From the NCBI GenBank assembly GCA_901538445.1, contig LR594584.1, positions 3,319,586 through 3,383,585 on the forward strand: a stretch of DNA of 64,000 bases, read 5' to 3'. A program made the translations under genes and the position numbers. A model generated the notes under the pieces. The model saw only the letters and a program-made list of their open reading frames with translations, ran no database searches and was not told the DNA's origin. Below are positions 58,393 to 64,000 of the stretch, in pieces. Position 1 is the stretch's first letter. The number at the start of each line of letters is the position of its first letter. Source of the stretch: Gemmataceae bacterium (GTDB lineage: Bacteria > Planctomycetota > Planctomycetia > Gemmatales > Gemmataceae).

Positions 58393-59985
58393 ATGTCCCA
58401 GACGTTCGTGTTCGAGGAACTCGACTCCGCCACCCGCGACTACCTGACCGACGTGCGCGCGACCGGCGGCCAGGGGGCCCCGGGCGTGTTCGCGCTCACC
58501 AGCGACTCGATGTCGGGGTGCGGGTGCGTCAGCGGGATCATCGTGGTCGTCGCGACCCTCGTGGTCACGCTGACCTCGATGGTGGACGTCGTGTACAAGG
58601 ACCCCGGCCGCGTCGCACTGCTCCAGACGGGCGGGCTGCTGCTCGGCGGGTGGCTCATCTTCGCGGCGACGCGGACCTCCGCCCGGGGCAACGCGAAGGT
58701 CGCGGGCACGTGGGTGTACGTGGACCCGCTGCACGTCTACGAGGCGTTCCGAGAGCAGGTGACCGTCACCCCGACCGACGGCGTCACCGAGGCGAGCTTC
58801 ACGCACAACTACAACGACGGGACGTACCAGAACAGCGTGGTCCGGGCGATCCGCTCCGGCGCGCCGCCGGTCGTGCTGACGCTCAAGAACGAGCTGCGGG
58901 CCGAGCAAATGGTGGTGTTCCTGAACTACCTCGCGTGGGCCCGCGGTCCCGAGGGCGGCGGGCGCGCCGAGTTGCCGCCGGCCGCCCTCGGGGCGCTGGC
59001 GAAGTACGTCGCCGAGAACGACCACGAGCCCAAGGACGCCGAGGGGAACATCAGCCTCGACCTCGTGGGGGGCCGGTTCGAGTCGGTCCCCGAGGAGCCG
59101 AAGCGCGAGGGCCGCGCCGCCCCGGCGTTCCTACCGTACGTCGTGCTGCTCGTCGCGGGAGTCGCCCTCTACTTCGTCATGAAAGAGGTGGTGAACCCGC
59201 CGATCCACGACGACGCGATCTACTCGGCCGTCTCGACCGAGCCGTGCGAGCCGTGGTTCCTCCAGATGTACCTGCTCGACGAGAAGAACAACACCCGCCA
59301 CCGTCAGCAGGTGCAGGCGCGGCTGGCAATGGAATATGACCGGGCGATCCACCAGCTCCGGGCACAGAAGAACCCCGACTCGCCGCTGCGGCTGGGCATG
59401 ACCAAGACCCTCGACTCGCTGAAGCCGACCATCCGGCCGGTCGTGTCGCTGACCGTGTCGGAAGCCAGCCCGAAACCGGGGGCCGAGAAGCGGGTCGAGA
59501 AGCTCCGCGACGACCTCGTCGGCACGGTCAAGGGCATGAAGGCCGGCGGCGACTCGCCGGACCCGGACTACTACGTCGCCGAGGGCGGGATCATGGGGAA
59601 GATGGCGGAACTCATGCCGCCGGTGCAGCCCCGCGAGCCCGGCACCACCTTCCCGGTCCCGCGGACGGCCGTAGGCATCCAGCTCATCGAGTTCGCCTCG
59701 AAGCCCGAGGACGCGTCGCACGCGCACTTCGAGGTCACCTACGAGTTCGTTCCGGGTGCGAAGGCGAAGGGGCTGTACCGGATCAAGGCGAAGGTAGAGG
59801 TGCGGACGGACCTCGAGGCGGCGCCGGTCGCGACGTACACCGACGAGCCGACGAACGAGTTCACCGAGGGCCAGTTCGACTCCGAGTTGCTCAAGCTCAA
59901 GGACCGAATTCTGTTCGGACTCGTCGGGGCGGGGCCGACCGGGTTCCAGCTCCCGAAGAACTTCCCTCAGCTCAACGTGGAGTGA
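58393..59985 (+). CDS. Membrane protein of unknown function (530 aa)
   Basis: Not recognised. Two helices near the N-terminus (GCVSGIIVVVATLVVTLTSM, and VALLQTGGLLLGGWLIFAAT) and a third in the middle (AFLPYVVLLVAGVALYFVM) divide it into a cytoplasmic segment resembling a pleckstrin/bPH-like beta domain and a large C-terminal soluble part (about 270-530) rich in beta strands (VVSLTVSEASPKPG, IQLIEFASKPEDASHAHFEV). The ATG at 58393 has no strong SD. It follows the ligase gene with a folded spacer. Confidence 0.65.
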   Translation: MSQTFVFEELDSATRDYLTDVRATGGQGAPGVFALTSDSMSGCGCVSGIIVVVATLVVTLTSMVDVVYKDPGRVALLQTGGLLLGGWLIFAATRTSARGNAKVAGTWVYVDPLHVYEAFREQVTVTPTDGVTEASFTHNYNDGTYQNSVVRAIRSGAPPVVLTLKNELRAEQMVVFLNYLAWARGPEGGGRAELPPAALGALAKYVAENDHEPKDAEGNISLDLVGGRFESVPEEPKREGRAAPAFLPYVVLLVAGVALYFVMKEVVNPPIHDDAIYSAVSTEPCEPWFLQMYLLDEKNNTRHRQQVQARLAMEYDRAIHQLRAQKNPDSPLRLGMTKTLDSLKPTIRPVVSLTVSEASPKPGAEKRVEKLRDDLVGTVKGMKAGGDSPDPDYYVAEGGIMGKMAELMPPVQPREPGTTFPVPRTAVGIQLIEFASKPEDASHAHFEVTYEFVPGAKAKGLYRIKAKVEVRTDLEAAPVATYTDEPTNEFTEGQFDSELLKLKDRILFGLVGAGPTGFQLPKNFPQLNVE

Positions 59986-59991
59986 GCCCGG

Positions 59992-60708
59992 TCACGCGAC
60001 GCTCACGCCGACGAGGACGTCGTACCCGGCGTGGGCACCGACCGCCACGCCGAAGCCCCGCAGCACGAACAGCAGCGTGAAGTACAGCCCCGCGACGGTG
60101 CGGAACACGAAGTAGTCGGCCCGCATCGGCTCGCCGTAGGGGCCGACGTGGTGGGCGGCGGCGAACGCCAGCGACGCCGCCGCGACCGCCAGCGGCAGCG
60201 CGACCGCCCGCGGGAGTTGCACGGCCCGCAGCGTCGCGAGCAGGCCGACGAACAGCACGAGCCGGAACAGCACCTCTTCGTAGATCCCCGCTCCGATGAA
60301 CGTGAGCGTCTTCGCGACCGGTGCGGACTGCCCCGCGATCTGGAGCCGGACGCCGAGGCCGTCGAGGATCGGGCCGAAGTTGCGGCTGAACTGCCACAGC
60401 CCGACCGCGAACAGGCAGCTCTCGAAGGCCATGCCGAACACGGTCGTGACCAGGTCGGTCGGCCGGTCGGCCCACCGCCACCAGCTCCACACCAACATCA
60501 CCGCGACGACGACCGCCGGGGCCGCGAGCACCTGCCCGGCCCCGAACCGCTCCAGCCCCCACCGGAGCCAGGCGTCGGCCCCGTTCCGCATCCGGTCTGC
60601 CTGGTCCCCGCCGAGCCACAGCACCCCGCCCTCGTACACCGCCAGCAGCGGGACCAGGAACAGGAAGCAGGCCCACGGGTGACGGGTGGCGTGGATGTAG
60701 GTCGTCAT
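59992..60708 (-). CDS. CPBP family intramembrane metalloprotease (Abi/Rce1-like)
   Basis: 238 residues with about seven membrane helices. The catalytic motifs of the CPBP (CAAX-protease and bacteriocin-processing) family are present: GIYEEVLFRLVLF (EExxxR), FAAAHHVGPY (first His) and VGAHAGYDVLVG (second His). These Glu/His residues bind zinc or act as a glutamate protease. The ATG at 60708 is the likely start because it precedes a short N-terminal segment before the first helix. Substrates are unknown. Convergent with the 58393 gene, 6 nt apart. Confidence 0.9.
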   Translation of the reverse strand: MTTYIHATRHPWACFLFLVPLLAVYEGGVLWLGGDQADRMRNGADAWLRWGLERFGAGQVLAAPAVVVAVMLVWSWWRWADRPTDLVTTVFGMAFESCLFAVGLWQFSRNFGPILDGLGVRLQIAGQSAPVAKTLTFIGAGIYEEVLFRLVLFVGLLATLRAVQLPRAVALPLAVAAASLAFAAAHHVGPYGEPMRADYFVFRTVAGLYFTLLFVLRGFGVAVGAHAGYDVLVGVSVA

Positions 60709-60761
60709 GCTTTGTGGGTGGTCGAAGCCCCTGCGTCGCGACGCCGGGGCCCGGTGGGGTC

Positions 60762-62210
60762 TCAGCACAGGTCCGGGTAGCGCGAGCCCAGCACCTCGCG
60801 GCGGCGGCCGGCGGGCAGCGCGCGGAGGATGCCGCCCCGGTCCGCGGTCGCGAGGTCCACGTGCTCCGGGTGCGGGAGCAGCACGCCGCTCGCGTCGGCC
60901 AGCACCGCGATCACCGGGCGGCCCGGGGTCCGCGGGTCGACCGGGTTCGGGTGGTTCGCGGCGACCACGCCGGTGCGGCCGTCGGTCAGCTCGACAACCG
61001 TGCCGACCGGGTAGAACGAGAGCCGGATCAGGAACCCCGCGTAGGTGCGGTCGAGCTGGCCGTGCTCGGCCATCAGCAGCGTTTCGGTGAGGGCCGCGCG
61101 GCCGTCGCGGGCCGGGCGGTGCGGCCGCGGGGTGCTGAGCGACGCGTACACGTCCGCAACCGCGAGCAACCGGCCGAGGGCCGGGGCGGTCGTGCCGCGG
61201 AGCGCGTTCGGGTACCCGGTGCCGTCGAACCGCTCGTGGTGGGCCGCGACCGCGGCCGCCATCGGCGCGATCTCCGGGAAGCACTTCAGGATCAGCTCCG
61301 CGCCCGTCTGCGAGTGCGCGTCCACGAGCCGCCGCTCGCCGGCCGAGAGGCCGCCCGCGTTCGCGAGGACCGCCGCGGGAACGGTCGTCATCCCGCAGTC
61401 CACGAGCAGCGCGGCGACCACCGCGAGCAGCGGCCGGGCGGCGAACTCCGCGTCGGCCGGCGCGATGCGGGCGATGACCTGCGCGACGTTGACCGCGTGG
61501 GCCGCGAGGAACCGCACCGGGGCCGGGAACGTTTGCGAGCCGCGGTGCGCGGCGACCGACTCGACCGGCGCGTAGACGAACCGCAGCGGTTCCGACTTGC
61601 GGGCCTCTTCGAGCAGCTCCTCGGCCAGCGCCGCGACCGCGGGCAGCCCCACCGCCCCGCCGGTCGCCATCGCGGTGTAGACCGTCGCGAGCTTGTCGAT
61701 CCGCGCGCCGTCGGCCTTGCGGCGGGCGAGGGCGCGCTCCTGGACCGTGAGTCGCTCCTGAACCACGCCGAGCAGCCCGTCGAGCCCGGTGCACTGCTTC
61801 AACTGGAGCGACGGCGAATCGGGGAACGACTGCGCGAGTCGGACGGCGGAATCGGTGACGGCGACCGTCTCGGCGTGGTACGCGACGAGCGGGTCCGGGG
61901 TGCCGGACTCGGCCGCGAGCGCGGCGTAGAGCGGGTCGGTGGTGAACGCCCGCTGGCGGTCGAGGAGGCTCTTGGCCGCGGCGAGCAGTCGGCGGGCGCG
62001 GTCCGTAAACTGGGGGGCCGGCGGCCCCTCGGGGACCGGCGGGGACGCGACAATCTGCTGGAGCCGGAGCCGGAACGCCTCGGACTCGTTGACGATGCCG
62101 CGGTCGGCCCCGGGATCGACGGGGATCATGTCCGGGATCAGGTACGGCGCGGATTCCAGCCGCTGCCGGAACGCGGTGATGCGGTCGAGCAGACCCCGTG
62201 AGTCGCTCAT
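60762..62210 (-). CDS. HD-GYP domain protein with substituted metal ligand
   Basis: 482 residues. The C-terminal half is HD-GYP-like, the c-di-GMP phosphodiesterase fold: first His in AAHAVNVAQVI, then ALLVDCGMTTVP where the canonical HDIGK reads VDCGM (His to Val270), then DAHSQTGAELI, AAHHERFDGTGYP (HHE and GYP intact) and AVADVYASL. Loss of the HD histidine may weaken or remove catalysis. The N-terminal half (about 1-200) is helical and unrecognised (QQIVASPPVPEG). The start ATG at 62210. Same strand as the CPBP protease gene, 53 nt apart. Confidence 0.85.
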   Translation of the reverse strand: MSDSRGLLDRITAFRQRLESAPYLIPDMIPVDPGADRGIVNESEAFRLRLQQIVASPPVPEGPPAPQFTDRARRLLAAAKSLLDRQRAFTTDPLYAALAAESGTPDPLVAYHAETVAVTDSAVRLAQSFPDSPSLQLKQCTGLDGLLGVVQERLTVQERALARRKADGARIDKLATVYTAMATGGAVGLPAVAALAEELLEEARKSEPLRFVYAPVESVAAHRGSQTFPAPVRFLAAHAVNVAQVIARIAPADAEFAARPLLAVVAALLVDCGMTTVPAAVLANAGGLSAGERRLVDAHSQTGAELILKCFPEIAPMAAAVAAHHERFDGTGYPNALRGTTAPALGRLLAVADVYASLSTPRPHRPARDGRAALTETLLMAEHGQLDRTYAGFLIRLSFYPVGTVVELTDGRTGVVAANHPNPVDPRTPGRPVIAVLADASGVLLPHPEHVDLATADRGGILRALPAGRRREVLGSRYPDLC

Positions 62211-62335
62211 GGTTCCAAGCCCCCGTCGCAAGCAGAACGGTCCCCCGCATAGGAGATCGGTCGCCACGGGGTGTGAACTTGAGACGACTTTGCGGGGCGT
62301 GCCGTATTTGCGGGCCAGCAATGCCCCCAGCTTCC

Positions 62336-63319
62336 CTACTCCCCGTAGCCGGTCGGGTGGCTCTTGTGCCAGTTCCATGCGGTCTCGACGATCGACTTGA
62401 GGTCGGTGTACTTCGCGGCCCACCCGAGTTCGCGCTGGATCTTGTCGGAACTCGCGAAGAGTGCGGGCGGGTCGCCGGCCCGCCGCGGCCCCTCCTTCAC
62501 CGGCACCTTCTTCCCCGTCACTTCCTCCACCGTGCGGATCACCTCGCGGACGCTGTACCCGCGGCCGGTGCCGACGTTGTACGTGAGCCCCGTGCCGGGC
62601 GCGATCCTGTCGAGCGCGAGGATGTGGGCCGCGGCGAGGTCATCGACGTGGACGTAATCGCGGACGCAGGTGCCGTCGGGCGTCGGGTAGTCGGTGCCGA
62701 AGACCTCGACGTGCGGCCGCTTCCCCATCGCCGCCTGGATCACGAGCGGGATCAGGTGCGTCTCGGGGTCGTGGTGCTCGCCGATGGTGCCGTCCGCGGC
62801 CGCGCCGGCGGCGTTGAAGTACCGCAGCGCGCAGTACCCGATGGGGTACGCGGCCGCGTAGTCAGAGAGCGCGTTCTCGAACGCGAGCTTCGTCTGGCCG
62901 TAGGGGTTGATCGGGCTCCGCTTCTCGGCCTCGGTGATGGGCACCGCGGTCGGGGTGCCGTACACGGCGCAGGTGCTGGAGAACACGAACTTGCCGACCC
63001 CGTGGCGGCGGCACCGGTCGAGCAGGTTCAGCGCGTACACGACGTTGTTCGTGTAGTACCGGGCCGGCTCCTGCACGGACTCGCCGACCGAGGCGAGCGC
63101 CGCGAAGTGGACGACCGCCTCGATGCGGTTGCCCAGGAGGAGTTGATCGACGTGGTCGATGTCGCGGAGGTCGCCGACGACGAGCCGCTCGGCGGGGACG
63201 GCCTTGCGGTGCCCGGCGTGGAGGCTGTCGTACACCGTGACGTCGTGCCCGCGGGCGAGGAGCTGCTTGACCGTGTGGCTGCCGATGTAGCCCGCACCGC
63301 CCGTAACAAGGATTCGCAT
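62336..63319 (-). CDS. galE: UDP-glucose 4-epimerase
   Basis: 327-residue extended SDR interconverting UDP-glucose and UDP-galactose with bound NAD. Motifs: [61 protein letters not shown] (catalytic Ser/Thr), SPINPYGQTKLAFEN (YxxxK), ALRYFNAAGAAADGTIGEHH, GTCVRDYVHVDDLAAAH and YNVGTGRGYSVREV. All catalytic residues are intact. The ATG at 63319 opens the Rossmann strand directly. It could supply sugar nucleotides to the glycosyltransferases elsewhere in the window. Confidence 0.95.
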   Translation of the reverse strand: MRILVTGGAGYIGSHTVKQLLARGHDVTVYDSLHAGHRKAVPAERLVVGDLRDIDHVDQLLLGNRIEAVVHFAALASVGESVQEPARYYTNNVVYALNLLDRCRRHGVGKFVFSSTCAVYGTPTAVPITEAEKRSPINPYGQTKLAFENALSDYAAAYPIGYCALRYFNAAGAAADGTIGEHHDPETHLIPLVIQAAMGKRPHVEVFGTDYPTPDGTCVRDYVHVDDLAAAHILALDRIAPGTGLTYNVGTGRGYSVREVIRTVEEVTGKKVPVKEGPRRAGDPPALFASSDKIQRELGWAAKYTDLKSIVETAWNWHKSHPTGYGE

Positions 63320-63401
63320 GGTTCCGGTATCTGAGTGACGAACCCCGCGCCCGCCGCGGGAACCACGTCGTTATATGGTTCGCGGCGGCGCGGCACCGCG
63401 G

Positions 63402-64000
63402 TCACTTCAGCCACACGTCCGCGAACTCCAGGTACGCCTTCCAGTCGGCGGGGGTCATCGCATGCTTGCCGGGGCGGATGAAGTACCCGAGCCGCTCGGC
63501 CGCGAGCTTCCCCGTCTCCGGCATCTTCTCGGCGACGACGGGCTTGGCGACGCCGTACAGCTCGTAGGCCGGGGCGGCCGCCCGGAGCACGTCGAACTGG
63601 CCGCCCGGGTTCGCCCACTGGTCCTCTTCGGCGTTCGTCATCAGCACCGGCCGCGGGGCGCAGATCGCGACGAGGTCGTTCTGGTCGAACGGCAGCTTCG
63701 TCGTGTCGGGGCCGAACGCGGTGAAGTTCGCGCAGAACCAGTGCGGGAATGCCTTCGTGATGCGGGCTACCGGCTCGGCCTTGTCGTTATTCGACCGGCT
63801 CGGCCCGGCCCCGCCGCACCCCGACTGGTGCGGGATCACGACCGCGATCCGCTCATCAAAAGCGCCCGCGAGCAGCGCCGTCTTGCCGAGTCGCGAGTGG
63901 CCCACGACCGCGATCCGCTTCGGGTCGATGGCCCCGTCGGTCACGAGGTAATCGACGGCCCGGTGGACGCCCCACGCCCACCACATGACGGTCGCGGTCT
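63402..64000 (-). CDS. Glucuronoyl/acetylxylan esterase-like alpha/beta hydrolase (CE15-like), N-terminus outside window
   Basis: About 199 C-terminal residues are visible and the frame stays open to the window edge (TATVMWWAWG), so the start lies beyond 64000. Features: WWAWGVHRAVDYLVTDG, the nucleophile elbow VVGHSRLGKTALLAGAF (CE15-type G-x-S-R-x-G-K), HQSGCGGAGPSRSNND, HWFCANF, and the catalytic His in RPGKHAMTPADW. The family splits lignin-glucuronoxylan or acetyl-xylan esters and is usually exported. The Met in MWWAW is internal, not the start. Confidence 0.88.
   Translation of the reverse strand, partial: TATVMWWAWGVHRAVDYLVTDGAIDPKRIAVVGHSRLGKTALLAGAFDERIAVVIPHQSGCGGAGPSRSNNDKAEPVARITKAFPHWFCANFTAFGPDTTKLPFDQNDLVAICAPRPVLMTNAEEDQWANPGGQFDVLRAAAPAYELYGVAKPVVAEKMPETGKLAAERLGYFIRPGKHAMTPADWKAYLEFADVWLK

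Overview
The window is about 70% G+C and reads as chromosomal DNA of a planctomycete of the Gemmata group (Gemmataceae). The evidence is a set of lineage-typical families: the Gemmata repeat-companion domain (TIGR02996-type, LAYADWLDEH/LVYADWL signature) in two genes, two planctomycete TIGR03000-like secreted proteins, two pseudopilin-like DUF1559 proteins, Pkn-type Ser/Thr kinases (one fused to a response-regulator receiver), a sulfatase, and a giant multidomain haem/copper protein of the Pirellula/Verrucomicrobium type. GTG and TTG starts are frequent and several intergenic spaces hold long perfect inverted repeats. No rRNA, tRNA or CRISPR array was seen.

Layout. 1-7000: truncated membrane Ser/Thr kinase, divergent copper P-type ATPase, small hypotheticals, and a DNA/RNA non-specific endonuclease that has lost two catalytic residues. 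7085-7495: four alternating copies of a palindromic repeat between imperfect 25-bp direct repeats. 7555-10619: two paralogous TIGR03000-like exported proteins flanking a dual-specificity phosphatase, with a 20-bp-period tandem element between them. 10895-19686: acyltransferase/acyl-ACP synthetase fusion, a hybrid histidine kinase translationally coupled to a receiver-Ser/Thr-kinase protein, a DnaQ-like exonuclease and two tiny genes. 19773-24625 (minus): AI-2E transporter (frameshifted), rpsP-trmD-rplS-yraN, then tyrS. 24779-34855: amidohydrolase, DUF1559 protein, molybdenum-carrier-like protein, glycosyltransferase plus GDP-fucose synthase, a second inverted copy of the 20-bp-period element, PQQ-propeller protein, CoaB-like protein, TIGR02996/DUF1963 protein and archaeal-type phosphoglycerate mutase.

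35029-44975: phosphoglucose isomerase (divergent from the mutase, behind a leader whose 16-bp inverted repeat would mask its ribosome binding site), DUF4058, sulfatase, a possible DNA-glycosylase-like protein, a DUF1559/lipoprotein pair, DUF4139 protein and a glycosyltransferase. 45095-46887: a TIGR02996-type gene cut by an intact IS630-family element whose ends and TA target duplication can be defined to the base. 46910-64000: CobW GTPase with an in-frame 28-bp palindrome, the 1706-residue SGNH/propeller/HEAT/discoidin/cupredoxin/cytochrome c protein, a SUKH-like protein, an aldehyde dehydrogenase, a zeta-toxin-like kinase overlapping a small partner gene, a glutathionylspermidine-synthase-like ligase with a membrane protein, a CPBP protease, a degenerate HD-GYP protein, galE and a truncated CE15-like esterase.

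The gene content is mostly housekeeping, signalling and envelope or secreted functions. The most distinctive material is the repeat/palindrome population, the IS630 insertion, the pgi leader, the zeta-kinase pair and the chimeric redox protein. All family assignments come from reading motifs; no database search was run.
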